A stretch of 41,941 bases of DNA from Aphanocapsa lilacina HA4352-LM1 (GTDB lineage Bacteria; Cyanobacteriota; Cyanobacteriia; Gloeobacterales; Gloeobacteraceae). Of this stretch, positions 26,760-35,196 are shown one piece after another (the stretch's first letter is position 1; each line of letters begins with the position of its first letter). The notes beneath the pieces were generated by a model, which was not told where the DNA came from, ran no database searches, and was given only the letters and a program-made list of their open reading frames with translations. The position numbers were made by a program, and so were the translations under genes. The stretch covers positions 1 to 41,941 of the forward strand of contig JAHHGR010000041.1 of NCBI GenBank assembly GCA_019359725.1, in the 5' to 3' direction.

Positions 26760-26946
26760 TATAGTTCTGAGCGAAATGTCTGAAGGTAGCATTCTTTGTG
26801 GTGTTAGCAATGGATTTGAGACACCCGGCCTCATGAATGGCTTAGCAGGAATTGGTTATGGATTGTTGCGAATGGCAGTTCCGAACTATGTTCCCTCAAT
26901 ACTAACGTTAGAAGCCCCGAAGAGTGAATTGGTGTTGAAGTATTGA
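26760..26946 (+). pseudogene. Detached C-terminal segment of LanM after a +1 frameshift
   Basis: In the frame one base ahead of lanM the sequence reads IVLSEMSEGSILCGVSNGFE followed by TPGLMNGLAGIGYGLLRMAV and PSILTLEAPKS, ending with TGA at 26944-26946. This is the standard LanM/LanC C terminus. Removing one A from CGTAATTGG at 26749-26757 would restore R-I-G-S-I-V-L-S and a protein of about 1,070 residues. There is no long homopolymer at the site, so programmed slippage is not suggested. Sequencing error or a real mutation are the choices. Confidence 0.85.
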
Positions 26947-27019
26947 ATTTTGGAGTCTGAGCATTAATATACACGAAAAACTGATCGAATTTACGTATGT
27001 ACTGCTGCGTTCCATTAGA

Positions 27020-28780
27020 TTGTTGTGGAAGGCTGCACCACTTGAAATGACTCTTATGACCGTAATTTTACTGTTGCAAGGCGGTATTCCAGCTGTCAGC
27101 GTTTGGATCAATAAGCAAGTGATTGATGAAATTTCCTTGGCCGCGAAGGGAGAAATAACAATAGGTGTATATAATTACATACAACTACTTTTGCTCTGGA
27201 CCTGCGCAATTGCTTTAAATGCTGCGCTTAATCCATGGATAACGGTAATGACTGGCAATCTTGCAGACAAAATAGGAGCTTTTTTTACTTCGCAGCTGAT
27301 GGCCAAAGCTGACGAAAAGGCGGATTTGAGCCTATTTGACAATCCTGAGTTCTATGACAAGTTACAAGTATTACAAAGTCAAGCTAATAATGAACCTGTT
27401 ATGTTAGCTAACACAATAGTACTTTTTGGAAGGCAAGTATTTACGGTTGTTGCCCTGTTCGCATTACTTTTTCCTATAAGTCCTTGGATACCATTGTTAC
27501 TGCTGGTTACAACTTTGCCACAAGCTTATATTTCTTTTGGGCTTCAACAGTCTCTATGGAAAACGACTGTTGAGAGTAGTGCCCTTGCACGCAAGATGAC
27601 TTACTCAAGCTCCATAATGCTAACCAATATATATGCAAAGGAAGTGAGACTTTTTGGGCTAGGGCCTTTATTGCAAGCTCGATTCTGGGAAGCATTTTGG
27701 ACTATGTACTCAGGAATACGGTTTGTTCGAATAAGGCAAGCCTTGTGGACATCCTCGTTGTCGATACTAAGCACTTCGGGAAATGCCATTGCATTCTATT
27801 GGGTTGTACGTAAAGCGGTACTTGGAGACTTTGGGCCTGGTAATGTTCTTTTATTCTTACAGTCACTTGCATACATACAAGAGAATTTAGCCAACCTTGT
27901 AACTGACTTAAGCGGCTTGTACGGTCACTTACTATACATGCAAAGTTATTTTGCCTTTATTAATCTGCAAACTTCTCAAAAGCCTGTACAGTTTGCCAAA
28001 CCTGTACCACTTCCATTTAAGCAAGGAGTCTCTTTTGAAAAAGTGTCATTTAGCTACCCTGCAGGGCAGGAAACTTTAAGAGACATCAGTTTTGTTCTTA
28101 AGCCTGGTGAAACTGTAGCTTTAGTTGGCGAGAATGGTGCAGGTAAATCAACGATTGTCAAGCTCCTTTCAAGGTTGTACGATCCAACATCAGGACTGAT
28201 AAAGGTGGATAATTACGAAATTCACGAGTTGGATTTGAAGGAATGGCGCGACCAGCTTGCCGTCGTCTTTCAGGATTTCTGCCGTTATTCCTTTTCAGTA
28301 GAGGAGAATATAGCTTTAGGCAACCAAGAGCTATTAGATAATGAGCCGCGTATAAAACAAGCAGCAGAGTCAGCTGGAGCTATGGAATTCGTTTGCAAAT
28401 TAGAATCGGCTTTTAAAACTCAGCTTGGTAAGCAGTTTGAAGAGGGTGCAGAGTTGTCTGGCGGAGAATGGCAAAAGTTGGCTCTTGCAAGAGCATTTGC
28501 ACGCAAAGATAAAGCTCAATTGTTAATTTTAGATGAGCCTACATCATCGCTCGATCCACGCAGTGAGTACGAGGTTTATCGTTGCTTTGCGGAATTGGCA
28601 CGAGGGAAAACTACTTTATTGATTACTCATCGCTTGGCAGTTACACGGCTAGCTGACCGAATACTCGTGCTTAAGAATGGTCGGCTTGTAGAAGATGGTA
28701 CTCATGCCAGCTTACTTGCATGTAACGGTGAATATGCCGCCCTTTGGCGTATGCAGACTGAGAGATATGGTTATGGATAA
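27020..28780 (+). CDS. ABC transporter (fused permease-ATPase), probable lanthipeptide exporter
   Basis: A 586-residue half-transporter from a TTG at 27020. Hydrophobic membrane segments span about 1-300; the ATPase domain has Walker A GENGAGKST (about 370), signature LSGGEWQKLALARA (about 478), Walker B LLILDEPTSSLD and the switch histidine in THRLA. It lacks the N-terminal C39 peptidase of classical LanT, so it could export but not cleave. The same frame is open upstream to 26939 and reads EKLIEFTYVLLRSIRLLWKA, typical of this family's N terminus. There is no ATG, GTG or TTG there, so the true start may be a rarer codon. The stop is two bases before the right inverted repeat. Confidence 0.88.
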   Translation: MLWKAAPLEMTLMTVILLLQGGIPAVSVWINKQVIDEISLAAKGEITIGVYNYIQLLLLWTCAIALNAALNPWITVMTGNLADKIGAFFTSQLMAKADEKADLSLFDNPEFYDKLQVLQSQANNEPVMLANTIVLFGRQVFTVVALFALLFPISPWIPLLLLVTTLPQAYISFGLQQSLWKTTVESSALARKMTYSSSIMLTNIYAKEVRLFGLGPLLQARFWEAFWTMYSGIRFVRIRQALWTSSLSILSTSGNAIAFYWVVRKAVLGDFGPGNVLLFLQSLAYIQENLANLVTDLSGLYGHLLYMQSYFAFINLQTSQKPVQFAKPVPLPFKQGVSFEKVSFSYPAGQETLRDISFVLKPGETVALVGENGAGKSTIVKLLSRLYDPTSGLIKVDNYEIHELDLKEWRDQLAVVFQDFCRYSFSVEENIALGNQELLDNEPRIKQAAESAGAMEFVCKLESAFKTQLGKQFEEGAELSGGEWQKLALARAFARKDKAQLLILDEPTSSLDPRSEYEVYRCFAELARGKTTLLITHRLAVTRLADRILVLKNGRLVEDGTHASLLACNGEYAALWRMQTERYGYG

Positions 28781-28782
28781 TA

Positions 28783-28820
28783 ACAGCCTATCCGGAAAGT
28801 ATGAGGATTTGGCAGGTCAG
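28783..28820 (-). repeat. Right 38-bp inverted repeat of the island
   Basis: Exact reverse complement of 23131-23168. It begins two bases after the exporter stop codon at 28778-28780, so the cassette fills the element to its edge. The six bases outside (GAGAGC) do not repeat the bases outside the left copy. Confidence 0.97.
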
Positions 28821-28826
28821 GAGAGC

Positions 28827-28862
28827 GCGAGAGGGGAACCCAAAGGGGGTTCCGCCTCTCGC
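28827..28862. terminator. Strong stem-loop between convergent operons
   Basis: GCGAGAGG plus GGAACC (28827-28840) pairs with GGTTCC and CCTCTCGC (28848-28862) with a single bulged G and a 7-base loop. It lies between the stop of the lan exporter (plus) and the stop of the histidine kinase (minus), suggesting a bidirectional transcription barrier. It has no T-run on either side, so a Rho-independent role is unsure. Confidence 0.5.
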
Positions 28863-28981
28863 ACCACAAACTAGTGGGCTAAGCCAAAAAATCGAACACA
28901 GCGTAGTCAGACCCAGAAAGCCCAGGCAAAGACCGTCATTTGAACCCAACCGCTTCACCCGGATTCGATATGAGGCTGAAA

Positions 28982-30382
28982 TCAGCCGATACGGAGGGGC
29001 AAGCGCACCTGGAAGCGGGTATCTCCCGGTTCGCAGAGTAAGCGGACATCGCCATGGTGCTGCACGACCACGACCTGATAGACGATGTGTAACCCGAGGC
29101 CGGTGCCTTCGCCCACGGCCTTGGTAGTAAAAAACGGGTCGAAGATATGGGATTGGGCTGCAGCCGGAATACCGGGGCCGTCGTCGGCAATTTCGACCAG
29201 CACCACCTCGTGCTCATGCCGGGTGCGGATGCGGATGCAACCGCTCCCCTTCGCTTCGAGCGCGTCGATGGCGTTGTCGATGAGGTTCGTCCAGACCTGG
29301 TTGAGTTCGCTGCCGTAGGCGGTAATCGCAGGCAGGGTGTAGTCGTAATCGCGCTCGATGGCGATCGACCCATTGAGCCGGTGGCCGAGCATGGTCAGGG
29401 TGCTCTCCAGCCCCTGGTGGATATCGACCTCCTGCAGCGGGGCTTGATCGAGGTAGGAGTAGTCTTTGATCGACTTGACGAGCTTTGAGATCCGTTCGGT
29501 GCTCTGGACCAATTCCGTCAACAGCCCAACCCCACTGAGATTGGCCTCCAGCCAGACAAGCACCTTGTCCAGGGCCGGGGCGGGCATCCGCTCGGCGATC
29601 TTGGCTAGCCAGTCGGTGTCGAGGCCCGCCCCCACCAGCGTCGGTGCCAGTTGCCAGCACTGCGTCACTCCGTGCGCTTCGAGCCAGGAAGCGACCTCCT
29701 CTTCGCGGTCGCTGCGGGTGAGCGGATCGAGCCTGGAGGTACTCGCGGCCCTGGCGAGCGCTTCGCGCTGCAGGCCCACCAAAAACGCCTGCTGCTCGCA
29801 ATCGATAATCTGGCGGCCCAACTGCAAAGCGGCAGGCTGGAGCACCTGAAAGATTTCGTGCAGCCGCCGGGCGGCGCGCTGGGCGGCGGCGGCGGGGTTG
29901 TTCAGTTCGTGGGCGAGTCCGGCCGCGAGATTGCCGAGGGCGACCAGTTTTTCGCGGTGCTGCGAGAGCGTCTGCACCGCCTGCATCCGCAGGGCCATCG
30001 TGCGCAGGATGCTCGTCATGACGCAGCTGCAGGAGGAGAGCATCTCCCAGAACGCCTCCTTGCCAAATTCGAAGATCCGGCAGCGCACCTGGGCCCGGCC
30101 GCTCGCCCAGTAGTGGGGATCTCCCGTCAGAATGGGCAATTCGCCGTAGAGGGTGTAGGGGACGTGGGTGACCAGCAAAATTTCCTGCGGACCCTCGTGT
30201 TTGACGATCTGGATCTCGCCTTCGAGGATCACAAAGACGTAATCCGCGGGCTCCCCGGCGGCGCGATGGATCTGTCCCGGCTCCAGCCACAGCTCCCGGC
30301 CCTGGCCCAGAAGCCAGTGCAGCCGCTCCTGGGGCAGATTGGCAAACAGGGGCACCCGCTGCAAAGTCTCGATGTCGAGCAT
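28982..30382 (-). CDS. cNMP-binding-domain sensor histidine kinase (downstream copy)
   Basis: 466 residues, soluble. Residues about 10-125 form a Crp/cyclic-nucleotide-binding fold ([20 protein letters not shown], then [10 protein letters not shown] and [19 protein letters not shown]). A helical HisKA-like segment has the phospho-acceptor motif [12 protein letters not shown] with H158. The HATPase domain is at about 340-460 ([35 protein letters not shown]). It is cytoplasmic; its response regulator is not in the window. It follows its paralogue at 30385-31791 with two bases between stop and start, so the two are one operon. Confidence 0.9.
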   Translation of the reverse strand: MLDIETLQRVPLFANLPQERLHWLLGQGRELWLEPGQIHRAAGEPADYVFVILEGEIQIVKHEGPQEILLVTHVPYTLYGELPILTGDPHYWASGRAQVRCRIFEFGKEAFWEMLSSCSCVMTSILRTMALRMQAVQTLSQHREKLVALGNLAAGLAHELNNPAAAAQRAARRLHEIFQVLQPAALQLGRQIIDCEQQAFLVGLQREALARAASTSRLDPLTRSDREEEVASWLEAHGVTQCWQLAPTLVGAGLDTDWLAKIAERMPAPALDKVLVWLEANLSGVGLLTELVQSTERISKLVKSIKDYSYLDQAPLQEVDIHQGLESTLTMLGHRLNGSIAIERDYDYTLPAITAYGSELNQVWTNLIDNAIDALEAKGSGCIRIRTRHEHEVVLVEIADDGPGIPAAAQSHIFDPFFTTKAVGEGTGLGLHIVYQVVVVQHHGDVRLLCEPGDTRFQVRLPLRIG

Positions 30383-30384
30383 CG

Positions 30385-31791
30385 CTATTTCTCCCCTTGC
30401 TGGGTCTTGGGCTGCCGGACGGGCAGGCAGATGCTAAAGCGCGTCTCGCCGGGTTTGGAGGTGAGGCGGATCGTGCCGTGGTGGTGCTTGACGACGATGC
30501 GGCGGGCGATATCGAGACCCAGACCCGAACCTTCGCCCACGCCCTTGGTAGTAAAAAACGGCTCGAAGATGCGCGATTGGATCTCCGGCGGGATGCCGGG
30601 GCCGTCGTCGGTAATTTCGATATTGACCGTGTCCGGCCCGGGGGCGGTGCGGATGGTCAGTTCGCCCTTGCCCTGCATCGCGTAGGCGGCGTTGTCGATC
30701 AGGTTGGTCCAGACCTGGTTGAGTTCGCTGCCGTGGGCGCAGATACGCGGCAGGTCCGGGGCGTACTGGCGATGGACGGCGATGCCGTACTTGAGCTTGT
30801 GGTGGAGGATGGTGAGCGTGTTGTCGAGTCCTTCGTGCACGTCGATTTCCTGCAAAGGCGCCTGGTCCATGTAGGAGTAGGACTTGATCGCCTTGACCAG
30901 TTGCGAGATGCGGCCGGTGCTCTGGTCCACCTGGTTGACCAGTTCCGCCAGGGTGAGCGTCTCGACCAACCAGTGGAGCGCTTCGCCAAACGCCTCCCGG
31001 GTGCAACCTTCGGCCAGGGGAGTGAGCTTGTCGGGGTCGAGACCCGCTGCCACCAGTGTCGGAGAAGCCTCCCAGGCGTTTGTGATGCCCCGCTCCTCCA
31101 GCCATTCGCCCAGGGATTCCTCGCGGTCGCTTTGATCGAGCGGGTCGAGGCGGGGAGCGCAGGCGGCATGGCCGATCGCTGCTTTTTGCAGCACGACGAG
31201 CAAGTCGCGCTCCTGGGGGCCGAACAGCCCTTCGCACAGCCCGAGCAGGCGGGTTTGGACACTTGCGAGCGCTTCGCGCAACTGTTGGGCAGCCCGGCGG
31301 CCGGCAGCGGCGGGGTTGTTCAGTTCGTGGGCGAGTCCGGCGGCGAGTTTGCCGAGGGCGGCCAGTTTTTCTTGCTGGCGCATCTGCCCTTCGAGGTCCG
31401 TGGCCCGTCCCGCCATCGCCGCCAGGATCACCGCCGCCCCCTGGGAACATTCGGCCAGGATGCGCTTGAACGCCTCCGGCTCGATTTCAAGCACCCGGCT
31501 AACCCCCAGGGAGCGGCCGGTGGCCCGCGAGGGGCCGCCGGTGACCATCGAAATTTCGCCCGTAAATTCGCCCGGCTGGTGGACGGTCAGCAGTTGATCC
31601 TGACCGTCCACCCGTTTGGTGACCTGCACTTGTCCTGCAAGGACGACGAAGAAGCGGGAGATCGGGTCCCCTTCTTGAAAGATCACCTGCCCCGGCGCCA
31701 GATCCACCTCGCGACCGTGTTCACCCAGCCGCTTGAGTTCTTCGGCGGAGAGCTTCGGAAACAGTTCCGGTTGTTGGGGATCGTGGAGCAT
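30385..31791 (-). CDS. cNMP-binding-domain sensor histidine kinase (upstream copy)
   Basis: 468 residues with the same three modules as the neighbouring kinase. A Crp-like sensor (LFPKLSAEELKRLGEHGREV, then FFVVLAGQVQVTKR and GEFTGEISMVTGGPSRATGR) leads into a histidine box [13 protein letters not shown] with H155. The ATPase domain has [34 protein letters not shown] and GEGSGLGLDIARR. The sensor has a more canonical cNMP-pocket shape (GE near 80 and RATGR near 89) than its paralogue, so ligand specificity may differ. The pair probably arose by tandem duplication and could form heterodimers; that is inference. Confidence 0.9.
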   Translation of the reverse strand: MLHDPQQPELFPKLSAEELKRLGEHGREVDLAPGQVIFQEGDPISRFFVVLAGQVQVTKRVDGQDQLLTVHQPGEFTGEISMVTGGPSRATGRSLGVSRVLEIEPEAFKRILAECSQGAAVILAAMAGRATDLEGQMRQQEKLAALGKLAAGLAHELNNPAAAGRRAAQQLREALASVQTRLLGLCEGLFGPQERDLLVVLQKAAIGHAACAPRLDPLDQSDREESLGEWLEERGITNAWEASPTLVAAGLDPDKLTPLAEGCTREAFGEALHWLVETLTLAELVNQVDQSTGRISQLVKAIKSYSYMDQAPLQEIDVHEGLDNTLTILHHKLKYGIAVHRQYAPDLPRICAHGSELNQVWTNLIDNAAYAMQGKGELTIRTAPGPDTVNIEITDDGPGIPPEIQSRIFEPFFTTKGVGEGSGLGLDIARRIVVKHHHGTIRLTSKPGETRFSICLPVRQPKTQQGEK

Positions 31792-31841
31792 GGCGAATCC
31801 TACTGGCTTTCGGTGTGCCCGTCCCTTATTTTATGGATGCA

Positions 31842-31866
31842 GCCCGCCTTTGGGGGGGTGGCGGGC
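31842..31866 (-). terminator. Hairpin after the pappalysin-like gene
   Basis: GCCCGCC (31842-31848) pairs with GGCGGGC (31860-31866). It begins 7 bases past the stop of the minus-strand protease gene at 31873. No T-run follows in the minus direction, so it may be an mRNA end-stabiliser or a Rho-dependent site. Confidence 0.4.
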
Positions 31867-31872
31867 CTGGGA

Positions 31873-32778
31873 TCACAACTCGGGGCGGTAGGTGGCGACG
31901 CTCGACTGCATGCGGGAAGCCTGACCGCCGGTGAATTCGACCATGCAGGCGTCGTCGGTGTAGTCCATGAAGTTGGTGATCGGATCGAGGCCCGACTGTC
32001 GGCGGCAGCTGTCGCGACCGGTCGGACAGCCGTAGGCCGCCGATTTTTCGGAGGGCGTGTCGCTTACCGAGTCGCCGCTACTGGAGCAACCGCCCTGGAA
32101 GGTGTGGTAGAGACCCAGCCAGTGGCCGACCTCGTGGGTGCCGGTGTCGCCTTCGTCGTACGGAAAGGCACTGCCGCCCGGCAGCGACGAGTAAAGCACC
32201 ACCACCCCGTCGTTGTCGGGGTCGTTGTCAAGATACCAGGGGAAAGTCGCCCAACCGAGCAGGCCGCCGCTCGGGTTGGCGGAGTAAAAGTTGAGGGTCG
32301 TCTGGGGCGAGATGCTCAGGGCGGATTTGGCGGAGCGCTCCGCACTCGAACCGGGGGTCATGCCGAACCAGCTGGCGTTGCTGGTCCGGTCGGTCGAAGC
32401 CAGCTGGAACTGAAAGCCGGAAGGGGTGAAGGCGTCGTTGAGCACGCGAATTTGATCGGCGATGGCCGTATCCGAGATGTTGCCGGTGCTGCCGCTGTAG
32501 ATGACATGAAAAGCTACCGGAATGGTCTTGGTGGTGACGGCTTCGAGGGTACCGTCGGGACGGCGATGCGACGCCATCCAGCGATCGAGCTTCTGTTGCA
32601 CTTCTTTAATTACTGCCGGGTTTGGGGGCGCTACTGCGCACCGCGCACCGCTATCGATAAACGCTTCTTGCGATTCGAACTCGAATCCGCCGACCGCAAA
32701 CCCTTGCTTCGGCTCCGCGAGTGCAGGAGCACTCCAGCCCACCACCAGGGCGGCCATCAGCAGCATTTTTTGTTTCAT
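31873..32778 (-). CDS. Secreted pappalysin-like zinc metalloprotease (M43)
   Basis: 301 residues with a signal peptide (MKQKMLLMAALVVGWSAPAL, cleavage near ALAE at 22). The catalytic metzincin site is HEVGHWLGLYH (H215, E216, H219, H225), and the Met-turn is NFMDY (269-273). VVVLYSSLPGGSAFPYDEGD precedes the zinc site as in cytophagalysin/pappalysin-family M43B enzymes. Four or more cysteines in the C-terminal part (GGCSSSG, YGCPTGRDSC, DACMVEF) suggest disulphides. It is an exported or periplasmic protease; the substrate is unknown. It contrasts with the catalytically dead metzincin-like protein at 1539-2522. Confidence 0.9.
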   Translation of the reverse strand: MKQKMLLMAALVVGWSAPALAEPKQGFAVGGFEFESQEAFIDSGARCAVAPPNPAVIKEVQQKLDRWMASHRRPDGTLEAVTTKTIPVAFHVIYSGSTGNISDTAIADQIRVLNDAFTPSGFQFQLASTDRTSNASWFGMTPGSSAERSAKSALSISPQTTLNFYSANPSGGLLGWATFPWYLDNDPDNDGVVVLYSSLPGGSAFPYDEGDTGTHEVGHWLGLYHTFQGGCSSSGDSVSDTPSEKSAAYGCPTGRDSCRRQSGLDPITNFMDYTDDACMVEFTGGQASRMQSSVATYRPEL

Positions 32779-32907
32779 AGATAGTCATCCCACAGAGGAC
32801 AGAATATCTATACCACAATCGTCGCTTTGTACAGGTCGTGCCCGCAGATGCGTTCGATCGATTCGCGGAAGCTACAATATGGACCGAAGACCAATAGAGG
32901 GGGATCC

Positions 32908-33276
32908 ATGCAACTTTGTGTGCTGATCTTCAATTCGGGGTCCGAGAACGAAGGTATCTATACGTTGAATGTCGATAGCGAGAACACCGTGGTGGCCTTC
33001 GAAAGTCGAGAGGATGCCGAGCGCTACGCCAACCTGCTCGAAGCCCAGGATTTCATAGTGCCGGAGGTCGAACTGCTCGAAGCCGAGGAGATCAAGCAAT
33101 TCTGCGAGGATTCGTCCCTTGGGCTCATCGTCGTCGAGGCGGGCCAATTGGTGATGCCGCCGGAGAAGTCCAAGGAGACCCTCGACTGGAGCCCTGAGCC
33201 GGCAGCCCTGGAGCCCAACAGCGAACTGGAGCGCATGCGGTCGATGCTTGAGCAGATGTACCGCAAGTCCTCCTAG
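32908..33276 (+). CDS. DUF3110 domain protein
   Basis: 122 residues from the ATG at 32908, preceded by an AGAGGGGG ribosome site. The first 80 residues (MQLCVLIFNSGSENEGIYTL, then VAFESREDAERYANLLEAQD) are the cyanobacteria/plant-plastid DUF3110 fold, a small alpha/beta domain of unknown role. The C-terminal tail contains a helical SELERMRSMLEQMYR. The EVE-domain gene follows three bases later, so the two are cotranscribed. Confidence 0.82.
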   Translation: MQLCVLIFNSGSENEGIYTLNVDSENTVVAFESREDAERYANLLEAQDFIVPEVELLEAEEIKQFCEDSSLGLIVVEAGQLVMPPEKSKETLDWSPEPAALEPNSELERMRSMLEQMYRKSS

Positions 33277-33279
33277 CCG

Positions 33280-33807
33280 ATGGCCCACTGGTTGTTCAAA
33301 AGCGAGCCGGGCGCCTACGCGATAGCCGATCTGAAGGCGGACGGCACCACCGGCTGGAGCGGTGTGCGCAACTACCAGGCCCGCAATTTCATGCTCGCCA
33401 TGCGGGTGGGGGATCTGGGCTTTTTTTATCACAGCAACGCCAACCCCACCGGCGTGGCGGGCATTGTCGAAGTCGTGCGCGAAGCCTACCCCGACCACAC
33501 CGCCCTCGATCCAGCCAGTCCCTACTTCGATGCGAAGGCAACGGCCGCAAAGCCCATCTGGCAGATGGTCGACGTTGCCTTTGGCGCGCAGTTTGCCGAG
33601 GTTGTCACCCTGGAGCGCCTGCGCGCCACGGCGGGTCTTGAACAGATGCCGTTGCTCCAGCGCGGCAGCCGCCTCTCGGTGCTGCCGGTGAGTCCCGGGG
33701 AGTGGGAGATTATCCTCAAAGTCGCCCGGCTTCCGAGCAACGATCAATCAAGCTCTTCTCGATTGCAACTTGCTGTGCACGCGCCCGTAGACGAAGTAAA
33801 CCAGTAA
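33280..33807 (+). CDS. EVE-domain protein
   Basis: 175 residues. It opens MAHWLFKSEPGAYAIADLKA, then GWSGVRNYQARNFMLAMRVG, DLGFFYHSNANPTGVAGIVE and PIWQMVDVAF, the full signature of the EVE family (PUA-like folds thought to bind modified bases in DNA or RNA). The family domain ends near residue 147. The last 20 or so residues are encoded in the 60-base overlap with the convergent transporter gene and may be recently extended. It is cytoplasmic and follows the DUF3110 gene. Confidence 0.93.
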   Translation: MAHWLFKSEPGAYAIADLKADGTTGWSGVRNYQARNFMLAMRVGDLGFFYHSNANPTGVAGIVEVVREAYPDHTALDPASPYFDAKATAAKPIWQMVDVAFGAQFAEVVTLERLRATAGLEQMPLLQRGSRLSVLPVSPGEWEIILKVARLPSNDQSSSSRLQLAVHAPVDEVNQ

Positions 33808-35196
33808 TCCCAGCCCGAGCCAGGCAAACAGCCGCAGCCAGGTGTCGACGGGTAGCCCAGACATCAACGCCAGGCAGGCGGCGATGCTGGCAAGCGGCAC
33901 CCAGGGCACCAGCGGACAGCGAAAAGGCCGGGGCAGATCCGGCTGGCGGTAGCGCAAAAAGAGCACTCCGGCGCTCACGACGATAAAGGCGAACAGCGTG
34001 CCGATACTCACCAGTTCTCCCAGGATGCCCAGGGGGACCAAGCCTGCCACGACGCTCACAAAAAGACCCAGCAGCATCGTCGAGAGATAAGGGGTCTTGA
34101 AGCGCGGGTGGATGACGCTAAATAGTGGTGGCAATAGGCCGTCGCGGCTCATCGTGTAGAAGATGCGCGTCTGGCCGTACAGGGTCACGAGCATCACCGA
34201 GGTGAGCCCGGCGATGGCGCCGATTTTGACGATGAAGGTGAGCCAACCCAGGCCGATGGCGTCTACACCGACGGCGATCGGGTCGGGCACGCCCAGTTGC
34301 CTGTAATCGACGATCCCGGTGAGCACGAGGGCTACCAGGATGTAGAGCACCGTGCAGACGGCCAGTGAACCCAGAATGCCGATGGGCATGTCGCGCTGGG
34401 GATTTTTGGCTTCCTGGGCGGCGGTGGAGACCGCATCGAAACCGATATAGGCAAAAAAGATCACCCCCGCCGCCCGCAGGATACCAAATGGTCCGTATCG
34501 GCCCGGTTCGACCGGTTCGGGAATAAACGGCGTCCAGTTGGCCGTGTCGATGTAACTGGCGCCGAAAACCAAAAAGGCGACGATCACAGCCACTTTGACG
34601 ACGACAATGATGCCGTTGACGGAAGCCGATTCGCTCACGCCCACCATCAACAGCAGCGAGAGCGCCAGGATAATCAGCACAGCCGGGACGTTGAGCAACC
34701 CGGCCGCCGTCGTACCGTCGGCGAGGGTCACCGGTTGGCCGAGGGAGGCGGTGAATTGTGGCGGCATGACAATGCCGAAATCCTTCAGAAAGCTCACCAC
34801 ATAGCCCGACCAGCCGACAGCCACCGTCGCGGCCGATAGCGCGTACTCGATAATCAAATCCCAGCCGATGATCCAGGCCACCAGTTCGCCCAGAGTGGCG
34901 TAGGCGTAGGTGTAGGCGCTGCCGGAGATGGGAAGCAAAGCGGCGAATTCGGCGTAGCATAGCCCCGCAAAGGCGCAGGCGAAGGCGGCGAGGATGAACG
35001 AAATGGTGATGGCCGGCCCGGCGTACTGGGCAGCGGCTTGCCCGGTGATCACGAAAATCCCGGCGCCGATGATGGCACCCACCCCGAGGCTAATCAAGTT
35101 GATGGGACCGAGGGTGCGCTTTAACCCTCCGTCGAGGCCCCCTTCTTTTTGCAGGTCAGCCACGGTTTTTTTGAGAAGATATCGACTCAGGGTCAA
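33748..35196 (-). CDS. Cationic amino acid transporter (APC superfamily, CAT-like)
   Basis: 482 residues with about 12 membrane helices. GVGAIIGAGIFVITGQAAAQ is the first helix with the GAGIF motif; SGSAYTYAYATLGELVAWII and FFAYIGFDAVSTAAQEAKNP are conserved CAT-type segments, and GQTRIFYTMSRDGLLP appears in the expected place. It is probably an amino acid importer of the YfnA/CAT type. The C terminus overlaps the EVE gene by 60 bases tail to tail. Confidence 0.92.
   Translation of the reverse strand: MTLSRYLLKKTVADLQKEGGLDGGLKRTLGPINLISLGVGAIIGAGIFVITGQAAAQYAGPAITISFILAAFACAFAGLCYAEFAALLPISGSAYTYAYATLGELVAWIIGWDLIIEYALSAATVAVGWSGYVVSFLKDFGIVMPPQFTASLGQPVTLADGTTAAGLLNVPAVLIILALSLLLMVGVSESASVNGIIVVVKVAVIVAFLVFGASYIDTANWTPFIPEPVEPGRYGPFGILRAAGVIFFAYIGFDAVSTAAQEAKNPQRDMPIGILGSLAVCTVLYILVALVLTGIVDYRQLGVPDPIAVGVDAIGLGWLTFIVKIGAIAGLTSVMLVTLYGQTRIFYTMSRDGLLPPLFSVIHPRFKTPYLSTMLLGLFVSVVAGLVPLGILGELVSIGTLFAFIVVSAGVLFLRYRQPDLPRPFRCPLVPWVPLASIAACLALMSGLPVDTWLRLFAWLGLGLLVYFVYGRVHSKLQSRRA

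Larger units (their letters stand above)
23131..28820. mobile_element. Inverted-repeat-bounded lanthipeptide island (transposon-like, no transposase)
   Basis: A 5.69-kb segment begins and ends exactly with a perfect 38-bp inverted repeat (23131-23168 and 28783-28820). Base composition drops sharply inside it (23 of 60 G/C at 24001-24060 against 47 of 60 at 9001-9060) and recovers immediately outside. It carries only a lanthipeptide precursor, LanM and an ABC exporter, all on the plus strand. There is no transposase or integrase, and I found no adjacent direct target duplication. It would have to be moved by an enzyme encoded elsewhere, in the manner of a non-autonomous transposon. The structural observation is direct; mobility is inference. 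Confidence 0.75.

Noticed and set aside
23120..28830. Target-site duplication flanking the island
   Set aside because: The bases directly outside the two 38-bp repeats (...CAGCT on the left, GAGAG... on the right) do not match at any length tested by eye.
30397..32784. 795-residue plus-strand open frame
   Set aside because: It is antisense to the two kinases and the M43 protease, has no domain pattern, and reflects GC-rich codon use.
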